A stretch of DNA of 64,000 nucleotides from Comamonas granuli NBRC 101663 (GCF_000739995.1 NZ_BBJX01000009.1:62001-126000); one strand, 5' to 3'; positions 15,371 to 24,788 are shown, counted from the first letter of the stretch. Numbers and translations are program-made. Notes: a model not told the origin generated them from the letters alone.

Positions 15371-16066
15371 CTAGCACGGCGCGCGCCCGCCGGCCGAACG
15401 GCAGGTGCCGTCCGGCCCGGGCAGGCGGCCGGGGCCGGCGCGCGGGTAGGACTTGCCCTGGTCGTCAAAGCACTGGAATTCCGAGCAGTGCGTGAGCCGC
15501 GGCCGGGGCGGCGGCGGGGCGGGGCGCGCCCGCGCCGGGGGCACGACCACGATCTGCGGGCGCTGGGCGCGGGCCTTTTCCAGCTCGGCATAGCCCTCGG
15601 GGCCCAGGCAGTGGAGGTCCATCTGGCGCTGGGCGGCGTCCAGGCCGGGCTGCAGCACCAGGGGCTCGCGCATTTGCGCTTCGTTCAGCTCCTGCCACTG
15701 GCGGCGCGCGGCCTGGCATTGGGGTGAGGCGGCATAGTCCGGCCGCACCGGCGCGGGCCGCTCCAGCAGCTCGCGCTGGCGCTGGGCCTGCAGGCGTGCG
15801 GCTTCGGCCTCCTGGCGGGTTTTTTCCAGTTCCAGGCGCTGCTGCTTGCGCTCCAGCGCCTCGGCGGCCTGGGCGCGTTCCCGTTCGAGTTCCTCGGCGG
15901 TTTTGCGCGCTTCGACTTCGCGCGCCTTCTCGCCGCTGGCGCAGGCACCGTCGGTGTAGGTCACCTGGCCGGTGCGCGCGTCCTGGCAGCGCACGACCTG
16001 GGCCTGGGCGCCCAGGCCGAGCAGGCTGGCGCACAGCAGGAGGGATGCAGGGCGCAGCCGTGCCAT
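15371..16066 (-). CDS. DUF4124-domain protein, exported
   Basis: A 231-residue protein with a signal peptide (MARLRPASLLLCASLLGLGAQ, cleavage likely after AQA at about 23). Next comes VVRCQDARTGQVTYTDGACA, the DUF4124 signature (V.RC....G...Y.d..C). A charged helical stretch rich in Glu, Arg and Gln (about 45-105) is a probable coiled coil, followed by a proline-rich hinge and a Cys-containing tail. It is probably periplasmic or envelope-associated, as expected for DUF4124 proteins; function unknown. It lies 22 bp downstream of the similarly oriented charged lipoprotein gene, suggesting one transcription unit. Start chosen to include the signal peptide. Confidence 0.82.
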   Translation of the reverse strand: MARLRPASLLLCASLLGLGAQAQVVRCQDARTGQVTYTDGACASGEKAREVEARKTAEELERERAQAAEALERKQQRLELEKTRQEAEAARLQAQRQRELLERPAPVRPDYAASPQCQAARRQWQELNEAQMREPLVLQPGLDAAQRQMDLHCLGPEGYAELEKARAQRPQIVVVPPARARPAPPPPRPRLTHCSEFQCFDDQGKSYPRAGPGRLPGPDGTCRSAGGRAPC

Positions 16067-16088
16067 GGCGGATCTGCCGGCGGGGCGC

Positions 16089-16580
16089 TCAGGGCATGTC
16101 TTCCGAGCGCGGCATCCACTGGCCGCTGCGCGGGTTGTAGCGGTCGTAGTCGCGGCGGTTGGCGTTCTGGCGCTCGCGTTCGCGCCGTTCGCGCTCGCGC
16201 ATTTCCTGCTCGCGGCGCGCTTCCTGTTCGCGCTGCTGGCGCTCGCGGGCCTCGCGTTCGCGCTGGTCGCGGGCACGGGCGTCGCGTTCGCGCGCCTGGC
16301 GCTCGCGCTGGTCGCGGTCCCAGCGCTCGCGATCGCGCCGTTCACGCTCCCAGCGTTCGCGCTCGCGCTCGTTCTGGCGCCAGTCGGGCGCGGGATAAAC
16401 CGGGTACACGGGCTGCACGCCGGGGCTGTGGATGATCACGGACTCACTCGGGCCGGGGTAGGGATAGGGGTAGCCGGGCGGGCCTGCACGGTAGGGGCCC
16501 TCGGTGGTGGCGCAGCCCGAGGCCAGCAAGGCCAGGCCACCCAGGACGAGGGTGCGTGCGCTCAGCGGTAGGTGTTTCAT
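16089..16580 (-). CDS. Charged Arg/Glu-repeat lipoprotein, hypothetical
   Basis: A 163-residue predicted lipoprotein with n-region MKHLPLSARTLV, hydrophobic core and lipobox LLASGC (lipidated Cys at about 23). After a Pro/Tyr-rich stretch (GPPGYPYPYPGP) comes a region of about 75 residues almost entirely made of Arg, Glu and Gln repeats (RERERWERERRDRERWDRDQ and similar), predicted as a single charged helix. It ends in RRDYDRYNPRSGQWMPRSED. Short regular RE/RD runs suggest expansion by slippage. It is probably anchored in the outer membrane; function unknown. The DUF4124 gene follows on the same strand. Confidence 0.8.
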   Translation of the reverse strand: MKHLPLSARTLVLGGLALLASGCATTEGPYRAGPPGYPYPYPGPSESVIIHSPGVQPVYPVYPAPDWRQNERERERWERERRDRERWDRDQRERQARERDARARDQREREARERQQREQEARREQEMRERERRERERQNANRRDYDRYNPRSGQWMPRSEDMP

Positions 16581-16697
16581 GGCGTGTATCTTTCGGCAGT
16601 GTGCAGGGGCGGCCCCATCTTTGAATGACGCGCCAGGCGCCCTGGCGGTTGACCTGCTTCGGTGTCGTCCCAAGGTGTAATGTGCGGCGCATGCACC

Positions 16698-16736
16698 GCC
16701 TTGACAAGGCGTGTGCGGTGGTTGTTTTTGCAACCA
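16698..16736 (+). promoter_or_regulatory. Dyad elements upstream of acyl-CoA synthetase
   Basis: GCCTTGACAAGGC (16698-16710) is a perfect 6-1-6 palindrome that includes a TTGACA -35-like hexamer. TGGTTG...CAACCA (16719-16736) forms a hairpin followed by a T-rich stretch. These are plausible operator and leader elements; the cognate regulator is unknown. Confidence 0.35.
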
Positions 16737-16802
16737 TTTTGTCTTTTTTCGTGGGCCGGCGCTTTGCACAATGGCCCGCTGCATTCCCAAGGAGACTTCG
16801 CC

Positions 16803-18530
<1,728 letters not shown>

Positions 18531-18597
18531 TGATTTAATGCCAAATTGGCATTGAAGCCATACACAGCAAGCGCCAGCAGCTATTGATAAGATAGCA
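18531..18597 (+). repeat. Dispersed palindromic repeat, copy 3 (intergenic)
   Basis: Forward copy that starts at the stop of the acyl-CoA synthetase gene: TTTAATGCCAAATTGGCATT, then ACAGCAAGCGCCAGCAGCTA and a GATAGCA end. The 5' part carries its own small dyad (TGCCAAATTGGCA). Confidence 0.8.
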
Positions 18598-18778
18598 GGC
18601 AAGGCCCCCGGTCCGCTAAACTCGGCGGACCTTGCGTGCCGCGGCTCGCGCCCTGGCTCACCTTGGAGTGGGCGGTGCGGCGTGCTGCGGCCTCTGTGCT
18701 TTGCTGGAGTTCTGGAACGTGCCTCGCCTGCCTGTGTGCCTGCCCTTGCCCCTTGCCCTGCCTGCCCGTAGGGGCGCC

Positions 18779-19312
18779 GTGCTGCGCAGCCTGGGGCTGG
18801 TGCTGGCCTTGCTGCTGGCGGGCTGCGGCTCCGCGCCGCTGCCGCACTACGGGCCGCAGGAGCGCTTCAGCTCCGTGGCCACATACGCCCGCCTGTTTGA
18901 CGCCCCGCCCGCCCAGACCTGCGAGGCCGCGCGCCGCGCCCTGCTGAGCCAGGGCTACCTGATCCAGGGCGCCACGGCCGAGCAGGTGGAAGGACGCAAG
19001 AATTTCCAGCCCGACACCGAATCGCACCTGCAGATCTACATCCGCGTGGTCTGCGTGCCCGATGCGCCGCACGGCGTGCTCAGCACCGGCTTCGTCACGG
19101 CGGTGCAGGACCGCTACACCATCAAGAAGGTCAGCAACTCCGCCAGCCTGGGCGTGGGCGGCATAGGCTCGCTCTCGCTGCCTCTGTCGGCGGGCAGCGA
19201 GGCGCTGGTCAAGGTGGGCAGCGAGACCATCGCCAGCGAATCGTTCTACGACAGTTTCTTCGAGCTGGTGCGCGGCTACCTGGACTCCACCGAACCCGAG
19301 GCTGCGCACTGA
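18779..19312 (+). CDS. DUF2242 family lipoprotein
   Basis: A predicted 177-residue lipoprotein. From the GTG at 18779 the N-terminus reads MLRSLGLVLALLLAGCGSAP, a compact signal with lipobox LLAGC; AGGGG lies five bases upstream. The frame is open from 18632, but the extra leader is low-complexity and gives an improbable long n-region, so the GTG is preferred. The body (VATYARLFDAPPAQTCEAAR, then QIYIRVVCVPDAPHGVLSTG and a C-terminal SESFYDSFFELVRGYL) matches DUF2242, a Burkholderiales lipoprotein family without known function. Outer-membrane location inferred. Confidence 0.82.
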   Translation: MLRSLGLVLALLLAGCGSAPLPHYGPQERFSSVATYARLFDAPPAQTCEAARRALLSQGYLIQGATAEQVEGRKNFQPDTESHLQIYIRVVCVPDAPHGVLSTGFVTAVQDRYTIKKVSNSASLGVGGIGSLSLPLSAGSEALVKVGSETIASESFYDSFFELVRGYLDSTEPEAAH

Positions 19313-19334
19313 CGCGCGTGCGCCTGGGGCGGGC

Positions 19335-19586
19335 TCAGTCGTCGGTGGCGAACTCGTAGGTCACGGCTTCGCTGTCCACCATGTCGAGGATGTCGTTGAG
19401 CTCGTCCTCGTCCTCGGTGCTGCTCCATACATCCTCGGGGTCGGCCGCGAACAGCGGCTCCACCGCCATGTCCAGGTAGGCGCCATCCGCCATGCGGATG
19501 ACCGGCGTGCCTTCGGAGGTTTGCACCAGCTCCCAGTCGTCGGGGACGGACATCTCCAGCTCGATGGTGACTTTGAGGGTTCTCAT
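19335..19586 (-). CDS. Small acidic conserved hypothetical protein
   Basis: An 83-residue cytoplasmic protein beginning MRTLKVTIELEMSVPDDWEL with a strongly acidic C-terminal half (PEDVWSSTEDEDELNDILDM). GGAGCGCC precedes the ATG at 19586. No catalytic motif, membrane segment or signal is visible. It is divergent from the M14 peptidase gene across 107 bp. Similar short acidic proteins occur in Burkholderiales without a named domain. Function unknown. Confidence 0.7.
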   Translation of the reverse strand: MRTLKVTIELEMSVPDDWELVQTSEGTPVIRMADGAYLDMAVEPLFAADPEDVWSSTEDEDELNDILDMVDSEAVTYEFATDD

Positions 19587-19693
19587 GGCGGCGCTCCAAA
19601 AAAAGGGGAAGGGGGCCGAGGGTAACGCAAGTGCCGGCACAATCGTGTGTCCATTGATCACACCCCTCGGGCATTGCCCGCACCGCCCGCACC

Positions 19694-20623
19694 ATGCCCC
19701 CCGAACCCGCTCCCCGCCACGCCGCCATCGGCACCCCCGGCCAGCCCTGGGGCCCGGCGGAAATCGCCCAGTGGCGCGCACGCCAGGTGCGCCGGCGCAG
19801 CTACGCCGACGAGGTGCTGGCCCCCATCGAGCGCCTGCGCCCGCGTTTCGCCGTGCAGCCCTACGGCGAGGTGATCTACGGGCCCGAGCGCTACCCCCTG
19901 CTCGCGCTGCGCAGCCGCGATTGGCGGCCGGGCCGGCCCGGCGTGCTGGTCACGGGCGGCGTGCACGGCTATGAAACCAGCGGCGTGCACGGCGCGCTGC
20001 GCTTTCTGGACCTGCATGCCGAGGCCTGCGCCGCGCAGGTGAACCTGCTCGTGGCGCCCTGCGTGAGCCCCTGGGCCTACGAGCGCATCCACCGCTGGAA
20101 CCATGACGCCATCGACCCCAACCGCGCGTTCCGCGAGCCCAGCCCGGCGCAGGAGTCGGCGGCGCTCATGCGCCTGGTGGCGCCGCTGCGCGGGCAGTTC
20201 GCAGCGCATATCGACCTGCACGAAACCACCGACACCGACGAGAGCGAATTCCGCCCCGCGCTGGCCGCGCGCGACGGCAAGCCGTTCGAGCCCGGCAGCA
20301 TCCCGGACGGCTTCTACCTGGTGGACGACACCGAGAACCCGCAGCCCGCGTTCCAGCAGGCCATCATCGAGGCGGTGGAGCCCATCACGCACATCGCGCC
20401 CGCCGACGCCCAGGGCCAGCTCATTGGCACGCCCGCCGTGGCGCGCGGCGTGGTGCGCTACCCACTGCGCGCGCTGGGCTTGTGCGCCAGCGTCACCGGC
20501 GCGCGCTACACCACCACCACCGAGGTCTACCCCGACAGCCCGCGCGCCACGCCCGCGCAGTGCAACGCCGCGCAGGCGGCGGCGGTGTGCGCGGCCATCG
20601 GCTTCGTGCTCGCGCAGGGCTGA
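19694..20623 (+). CDS. M14-family zinc metallocarboxypeptidase-like protein
   Basis: A 309-residue protein with the M14 zinc site: GGVHGYETSG supplies H91 and E94, and HIDLHET supplies the third ligand. DPNRAF downstream of the HxxE is the substrate-binding Asn-Arg segment, and TTTEVYPDSP near residue 276 carries the candidate catalytic Glu. No signal peptide is visible, so it is probably cytosolic, unlike secreted carboxypeptidases; homologues are annotated M14 metallocarboxypeptidase or succinylglutamate-desuccinylase-like. Substrate unknown. A palindromic repeat separates its end from the convergent SRPBCC gene. Confidence 0.85.
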   Translation: MPPEPAPRHAAIGTPGQPWGPAEIAQWRARQVRRRSYADEVLAPIERLRPRFAVQPYGEVIYGPERYPLLALRSRDWRPGRPGVLVTGGVHGYETSGVHGALRFLDLHAEACAAQVNLLVAPCVSPWAYERIHRWNHDAIDPNRAFREPSPAQESAALMRLVAPLRGQFAAHIDLHETTDTDESEFRPALAARDGKPFEPGSIPDGFYLVDDTENPQPAFQQAIIEAVEPITHIAPADAQGQLIGTPAVARGVVRYPLRALGLCASVTGARYTTTTEVYPDSPRATPAQCNAAQAAAVCAAIGFVLAQG

Positions 20624-20625
20624 CT

Positions 20626-20694
20626 GTTTTTTGAATGAAATCTGCCTCCAGGGCAGATGCTGCATGCGCGACCAGCTACTGAAAAAGGAGCGCT
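20626..20694 (+). repeat. Dispersed palindromic repeat, copy 4 (intergenic, divergent copy)
   Basis: TTTTTTGAATGAAATCTGCC, then CAGCTACTGAAAAAGGAGC. The outer parts match the family, whereas the core (CTCCAGGGCAGATGCTGCAT) has drifted. It lies between convergent genes. Confidence 0.65.
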
Positions 20695-20695
20695 G

Positions 20696-21148
20696 TCATG
20701 CAGCGGGAATGTCCGGCTCCACCAGCAGCGCCAGCAACTGCAGCGACTCCTGCCAGCCCAGGTAGCACGCCTCGGTGGGAATGGCGGCCGGGATGCCCTG
20801 CTGCACCACACGCAGCTCCGTGCCCACGGCCAAGGCCTGGAGCGTGACCGTGGTGCGCATCTCGCCCGGCAGGTGGGCGTCGTCGAAACGGTCGGTGTGC
20901 ACGATGCGCGCGCCCGGAACCAGCTCCAGGTACTCGCCGCCGAAGGCATGCACCTGGCCGTTGCCCAGGTTCGTGAACTGCATGCGGTAGCGGCCGCCCG
21001 CGCGCAGGTCCTGCTCCAGCACGCGCCCGGTAAAGCCGTGCGGCGGCAGCCATTTGCACATGGCATCGGGGTCGAGGAAGGCGCGGTACACGCGCTCGGG
21101 CGGCGCGCGCAGCACGCGGTGCAGGGTGACGGTGCCGGTGGTGGTCAT
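20696..21148 (-). CDS. SRPBCC/AHSA1-family protein
   Basis: A 150-residue START-like fold protein. MTTTGTVTLHRVLRAPPERVYRAFLDPDAMCKWLPPHGFT is the usual AHSA1 opening (here only described: residues 1-40 with VYRAFLDPDAMCKWL), GGRYRMQFTNLGNGQ lies in the middle and WQESLQLLALLVE at the C-terminus. Length and order fit the Aha1/SRPBCC ligand-binding family. Ligand unknown. In Burkholderiales these often pair with an ArsR gene, but none is adjacent here. The C-terminus abuts repeat copy 4. Confidence 0.88.
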   Translation of the reverse strand: MTTTGTVTLHRVLRAPPERVYRAFLDPDAMCKWLPPHGFTGRVLEQDLRAGGRYRMQFTNLGNGQVHAFGGEYLELVPGARIVHTDRFDDAHLPGEMRTTVTLQALAVGTELRVVQQGIPAAIPTEACYLGWQESLQLLALLVEPDIPAA

Positions 21149-21259
21149 GGGCAGGCTCCTTTCGACGCGAGGGGGGCGGGCCGCACCACGGGGCGGCGCG
21201 GCCCGTGGGCCACTCTACGCCGAACGCGCCGGGCGCGCTCGCCCAGGCCCGGCCGCCCG

Positions 21260-21577
21260 TCAGGCGGCGACGGTCCGCGCGCGGTAGCTCGCGCTGCCCT
21301 CGGCCCAGGCCCGCAGGCGGTCGATATTGGGGTGCTTGCCGGGGTGGGCCAGCGCGTCCTGCGTGTGCTCGGCATACCACTCCAGCCCCAGGCGCGCGGC
21401 GGCGGGCGTGATGACGCCGCCATACAGCGCGGCCAGCGCGGCGTACACCGCCAGGGAGCCGGCCTGGCCGGGCTTGTTCTCGATGGTGGCGAGCACCTGG
21501 CCGCTAGCGTCCAGCAGTTGCAGGGCGGCGAGGTGGGTGGTGGCGGGCAGTTGCTGGAGGCGGTCGGCGAAGTTCAT
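21260..21577 (-). CDS. DUF2322 family protein
   Basis: A 105-residue cytoplasmic protein. MNFADRLQQLPATTHLAALQ, VLATIENKPGQAGSLAVYAA and GLEWYAEHTQDALAHPGKHP correspond along their whole length to DUF2322, including the terminal HPNIDRL. No catalytic residues can be assigned; DUF2322 has no established role. It is 111 bp downstream of the SRPBCC gene on the same strand and may be read from its own promoter within 21578-21893. Confidence 0.85.
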   Translation of the reverse strand: MNFADRLQQLPATTHLAALQLLDASGQVLATIENKPGQAGSLAVYAALAALYGGVITPAAARLGLEWYAEHTQDALAHPGKHPNIDRLRAWAEGSASYRARTVAA

Positions 21578-21893
21578 GGTCCGGACGGGATGGGGAGGGC
21601 GCTGGGGCGCAAAAGTGCCATTGCGGCATGGGGATCCAGCGCTGCATGCTAGCAAGATCGAAGCAACCCGCGTTCCCCCGGCGGCAGTCGCCCGCTGCGC
21701 CAGCCCGGCCGGGCGCGAGAAAACGCGCGCCCTTGCTAGAATCCGCCCCTCGGGTGCTGAGGGGCGCCCGCCCGCACAAGAGGCTCTCACCCTCGGCCCG
21801 GTTTCCGGGTTGCTTTCTCGTTGCCTGACAGCTTCATCCCTTGTTTCGTCGGCCCCGCGCGGGGTGGCCGCACACGATGCCAAGGAACCTGTC
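21578..21893 (+). promoter_or_regulatory. Long structured leader/promoter region before the GIY-YIG operon
   Basis: 316 bp without a gene. TAGAAT at 21737-21742 is a plausible -10. Immediately downstream GCCCCTC/GAGGGGC (21745-21751 and 21759-21765) forms a 7-bp hairpin with a 7-base loop, and CCCGG-TTT-CCGGG lies near 21800. The implied untranslated leader is about 145 nt. No known riboswitch class was recognised. Confidence 0.35.
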
Positions 21894-22262
21894 ATGGACT
21901 CATCCCCCGTTTCCCCGTCCTCCCAACCCGGCGCCGCCGCGCAGCGCCGCGCGCTCGTCCGCCACTACAAGGACAACCCGCCGCCCATGGGCGTGTACGC
22001 AATCCGCTGCGCTGCGGAAGGGCTCGTCTGCGTCAAGGCCAGCACCAACCTGCCGGGCGCGTTCAACCGCGAGCGCTTCCAGTTGCGCCTGGGCGGCCAC
22101 CCCGACCGGCGCCTGCAGCAGGCCTGGCGCACGCACGGCGAGGCGGCGCTGTGCTTCGAGGTGCTCGATACGCTGAAACCCCGCGCCGACGCCACCGAGG
22201 CCGAGCACCGCCGTGAGCTCGCCGCGCTGCTTGCGCTGTGGCAAGAGGAGCTGGCGGCATGA
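21894..22262 (+). CDS. GIY-YIG nuclease-family protein
   Basis: A 122-residue protein. MGVYAIRCAAEGLVCVKAST at about 32-51 corresponds to the GIY...YIG strand pair, in the variant group reading MG.Y.I.N...V.VG.S.NL. NLPGAFNRERFQLRLGGHPD matches the Arg-containing helix, and the catalytic Glu would be in EVLDTLKP or the helix after. The YIG motif is weak (VKAST), so nuclease activity is doubtful. First gene of a three-gene run joined by two ATGA overlaps to a MarR-type regulator and an unknown gene. Function unknown; the fixed pairing with a regulator suggests a role in regulation or stress. Confidence 0.75.
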   Translation: MDSSPVSPSSQPGAAAQRRALVRHYKDNPPPMGVYAIRCAAEGLVCVKASTNLPGAFNRERFQLRLGGHPDRRLQQAWRTHGEAALCFEVLDTLKPRADATEAEHRRELAALLALWQEELAA

Positions 22263-22681
22263 GCGCGCCGGCCCTGGACCTCTGCCTGGACGTCAGCCGG
22301 GCCCACGCCAGGCTGCAACTGGCGCTCGACGACGCGCTGGGCACCTGGCACGGCATAGCCCATGCCGACTTCATCCTGCTGCACGCGCTCGCCCGGGCCG
22401 AGGGCGGCCGCCTGCCCCTGGCCGCGCTGGTGGCGCCGCTGGGCGTGCCGCAGTCGGCCGTGGTGCGCCGCCTGATCCCGCTGGAAAAGACCGGCCATAT
22501 CGCGCGCGACGCGGGCCATGTCAGCCTGCGCCCCGCCGGCCGCGCCGTGCTGGACCAAGCCCGCACCACGGCCGGTGCTCTGTGCGCCGAGGCGCTGCGG
22601 GGCCTGCCCGAGGGCGCCACGGATGCGGCGGCGGCGCTGTTGCACCACCTGGCGCCCACCACCACGGCGAGGGCGGCATGA
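22259..22681 (+). CDS. MarR-type transcriptional regulator
   Basis: A 140-residue winged-helix protein. LARAEGGRLPLAALVAPLGV followed by PQSAVVRRLIPLEKTGHIAR (about 45-85) is the HTH and start of the wing, and AGHVSLRPAGRAVLDQART is the wing and following helix, as in MarR. It overlaps the GIY-YIG gene upstream and an unknown gene downstream by 4 bp each, so all three should be translated together. Autoregulation from the leader at 21.6-21.9 kb is plausible but no operator was identified with confidence. Confidence 0.85.
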   Translation: MSAPALDLCLDVSRAHARLQLALDDALGTWHGIAHADFILLHALARAEGGRLPLAALVAPLGVPQSAVVRRLIPLEKTGHIARDAGHVSLRPAGRAVLDQARTTAGALCAEALRGLPEGATDAAAALLHHLAPTTTARAA

Positions 22682-23157
22682 ACAGCGCGCTCGACGAACT
22701 CAAGACCCGAGCCCGCGTGCGGCTCAACCGCGCGCGGCGCGAGGGCGTGGCGGGCAGCCTGCAACTGGCCGACTGCCTGCACGACGCTGCGCGCGCCGTG
22801 GGCTTTGCCCACTGGGACCACGCCCGCTGCGTGCTCGGCGGCCTGTCCACGGCGGGGGATGACCTGGGCGACTTCTGGCACGCGCCGGGCACCGGCATCC
22901 TGCTCAACCACTGGTTCGCGCGCCACGAGGACGCCCTGGCCGTGCTCGATGCCGACCGCGCGGCCTACCTGCTGCCCTACCGGCGCCAGTGCTTCATCGT
23001 GCAGGTGCCGTTCATTGAGGCCCTGGGCCTGGACCCGGACGACCCGCACTGGGGCCTGCTGCGCCACGACCTGGTGGCGGGCCTGGGCACGCCGGCCTGG
23101 CAGGCGCTGGCGGCGCGGCGGGTGCGGGCGCCGCGGGAGACATTCGCCAGCCGCTAG
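22678..23157 (+). CDS. Hypothetical protein, third gene of GIY-YIG/MarR operon
   Basis: A 159-residue cytoplasmic protein. The N-terminal LKTRARVRLNRARREGVAGS and LQLADCLHDAARAVGFAHWD resemble the short helical module found before glyoxalase-like domains (L...LA...GF..W..A), but no glyoxalase metal ligands follow. The remainder includes LLNHWFARHEDALAVLDADR and is not recognised. Its ATG overlaps the MarR stop and its TAG overlaps the convergent DUF924 stop by 4 bp. No function assigned. Confidence 0.6.
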   Translation: MNSALDELKTRARVRLNRARREGVAGSLQLADCLHDAARAVGFAHWDHARCVLGGLSTAGDDLGDFWHAPGTGILLNHWFARHEDALAVLDADRAAYLLPYRRQCFIVQVPFIEALGLDPDDPHWGLLRHDLVAGLGTPAWQALAARRVRAPRETFASR

Positions 23158-23711
23158 AAGCTCGACCCCGGCTCGCGCAGGAACGCCAGCTCCTGCGCCG
23201 TGGACGCCCGCCCCAGCACGGCGTTGCGGTGCGGGTAGCGGCCAAAGCGCTCGATGATGGCCTGGTGCTGCAGCGCGAAGCGCAGGTTGCCCTCCAGCCC
23301 CGGCTGCGCGAACAGCCGCACCGACTGCGCGTGGATGGCGGCCGATTCGCTGTGCATGTAGGGCATGTAGGCGAACGCCCGCTGCGCCGGGGGCAGGGCG
23401 CGGTCTTGCCCGCTGGCCACCAGCTCCTGCGCCAGCACCAGGGCCATGCCGTCCTGCGCGAAGGCGCGCGGCGTATCGCGCCACACGTTGCGCGAGAACT
23501 GGTCCAGCACCACGATCTCGGCCAGCCGCCCCGGCGTGCTGGCGCGCCAGCCCGACAGCTCGCCGCGCGCGGCAGCTTCCAGGGTGGGGCCGAAGCGCCG
23601 GGCGATGGCGGCGTCGAGCGCGGCGTCCTTGGCGAAATGCTGCGCGGCGCTCAGCTCGTCAAACCAGAATTGCAGGACGGCCGTGGGGTCGGTGGGGATT
23701 GAATGGGTCAT
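23154..23711 (-). CDS. DUF924 family protein
   Basis: A 185-residue soluble helical protein of the DUF924 (TPR-like alpha-alpha superhelix) family. VLQFWFDELSAAQHFAKDAA at the N-terminus, IVVLDQFSRNVWRDTPRAFA in the middle and YMPYMHSESAAIHAQSVRLF near 115 are diagnostic. Length is typical. No biochemical role is established. The ATG at 23711 is followed upstream by repeat copy 5, and the 3' end overlaps the preceding convergent gene by 4 bp. Confidence 0.93.
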   Translation of the reverse strand: MTHSIPTDPTAVLQFWFDELSAAQHFAKDAALDAAIARRFGPTLEAAARGELSGWRASTPGRLAEIVVLDQFSRNVWRDTPRAFAQDGMALVLAQELVASGQDRALPPAQRAFAYMPYMHSESAAIHAQSVRLFAQPGLEGNLRFALQHQAIIERFGRYPHRNAVLGRASTAQELAFLREPGSSF

Positions 23712-23713
23712 GG

Positions 23714-23777
23714 TTTTGAATCAAATTGGCTTGTAACGCCCATGGATCAAGCGCCACAAGCTATTGAAAGAGGAGCT
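23714..23777 (+). repeat. Dispersed palindromic repeat, copy 5 (intergenic)
   Basis: One of the best-conserved copies: TTTTGAATCAAATTGGC, CGCCCATGGATCAAGCGCC, then ACAAGCTATTGAAAGAGGAG. It lies between two minus-strand genes, upstream of DUF924 and downstream of merR. Confidence 0.85.
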
Positions 23778-23784
23778 ATTGCGC

Positions 23785-24210
23785 TCACTTCCCGCGCGGC
23801 GCCAGCGGCCGGGGCTGCGCCTCCATCATGCCGGCCGCCGCCGCCTTCAGCAGCCGCTGGAACGACGGGCAAGCCGCATGGCTGGGCGCGGGGCACACGG
23901 CGGCGTGGCGCAGGCCCTCGCTCATGGCCTTGAGGCGCTTGACCGTGCGGTCCAGCTCGTCGGCCTTGGCGGACAGCAGCGCGCGGTCGATGTTGGGCTC
24001 CCCGCCGGGCGTGAACATGCAGCGGATCTCGTCCAGCGAGAACCCCGCCGCCTGCCCCAGCGCGATGAGCGCGAGCTGGTCCAGCACCTCGGGCGCGAAG
24101 CGGCGCCGCCCGCCGTCCCGCGCCAGCGCGTGGATGAGCCCCTTGCTCTCGTAATAGCGCAGCGCCGAGGTCGGCACGCCCGACAGCCGGGCCACCTCGG
24201 AAATGTCCAT
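23785..24210 (-). CDS. MerR-family transcriptional regulator
   Basis: A 141-residue regulator. MDISEVARLSGVPTSALRYY is the MerR HTH, with ESKGLIHALARDGGRRRFAP the wing, followed by a long dimerisation helix (about 80-115) and CPAPSHAACPSF with three Cys residues that could bind metal or sense redox. It is divergent from the DUF2938 gene. The shared promoter has a 19-bp spacer with an internal dyad, the architecture MerR proteins activate by DNA untwisting. The ligand is not deducible; SoxR-like or metal-sensing roles are both possible. Confidence 0.93.
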   Translation of the reverse strand: MDISEVARLSGVPTSALRYYESKGLIHALARDGGRRRFAPEVLDQLALIALGQAAGFSLDEIRCMFTPGGEPNIDRALLSAKADELDRTVKRLKAMSEGLRHAAVCPAPSHAACPSFQRLLKAAAAGMMEAQPRPLAPRGK

Positions 24211-24221
24211 GCAAAAACCTC

Positions 24222-24252
24222 TTGACTTGAAGTTGACTTGAACTTCTATATT
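24222..24252 (+). promoter_or_regulatory. MerR-type promoter with 19-bp spacer and operator dyad
   Basis: -35 TTGACT (24222-24227), 19-bp spacer, -10 TATATT (24247-24252). Inside the spacer GAAGTT (24229-24234), 6 bp, AACTTC (24241-24246) form a perfect dyad. The overlong spacer is the hallmark of MerR-activated promoters. It reads toward DUF2938. Confidence 0.8.
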
Positions 24253-24296
24253 AACCAGCAACCGCTCCAGCGGTCCATTGCAAAAGGAGTTTCCAC

Positions 24297-24788
24297 ATGC
24301 CCTCACTTCCAGACATCGCCACCATCGCCCTCGTGGGCGCGGGCGCCACCGCCGTGCTGGACGCCTGGCTGCTGCTGTTGCAGCGCCTGGGCCTGCCCAC
24401 CATGAACTTCGTGCTGCTCGGCCGCTGGGTCGGGCACGGCCTGCGCGGACGCTGGCGGCACGCCTCCATCGCGCAGGCCGTGCCCGTGCCGGGCGAGCGC
24501 GGCCTGGGCTGGCTGGTGCACTACCTCGTCGGCATCGCCTTCGCCGGGGTGCTGGCGGCGTTGCCGGGCGGCTGGCTGCAGGCCCCCACGCTGTGGCCCG
24601 CGCTGGCCTTTGGCGTGGGCACCGTGGCCGTGCCGCTGTTCGTCATGCAGCCGGCCATGGGGCTGGGCGTGGCCGCCCGCAAGACGCCCGCGCCGCTCCA
24701 GAACTGCGCGCGCAGCCTGACCAACCACGCCGTCTTCGGCGCGGGCCTGTACCTCGCGGCCGCCGCCGTGCAGCAGATCGGCCGCTGA
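24297..24788 (+). CDS. DUF2938 family membrane protein
   Basis: A 163-residue inner-membrane protein with four to five helices: about 9-30, a second around 75-95, then 100-125 and 140-158. IALVGAGATAVLDAWLLLLQ and LLGRWVGHGLRGRW are typical of DUF2938, as is GLGWLVHYLVGIAFAGVLAA. AGGAG precedes the ATG at 24297 with proper spacing. It is the first gene under the MerR-type promoter and is followed after 49 bp by a DUF2798 gene. Transport or stress function is guessed from regulation only. Confidence 0.85.
   Translation: MPSLPDIATIALVGAGATAVLDAWLLLLQRLGLPTMNFVLLGRWVGHGLRGRWRHASIAQAVPVPGERGLGWLVHYLVGIAFAGVLAALPGGWLQAPTLWPALAFGVGTVAVPLFVMQPAMGLGVAARKTPAPLQNCARSLTNHAVFGAGLYLAAAAVQQIGR

Noticed and set aside
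15972-16571. Plus-strand frame rich in Ala, Leu and Val that looks like a membrane protein
   Set aside because: It is the complement of the Arg/Glu repeat lipoprotein gene; no ribosome site and no conserved motif.
21578-21893. Leader of the GIY-YIG operon considered as a known riboswitch
   Set aside because: No conserved core of a class I know could be found; only simple hairpins are visible.
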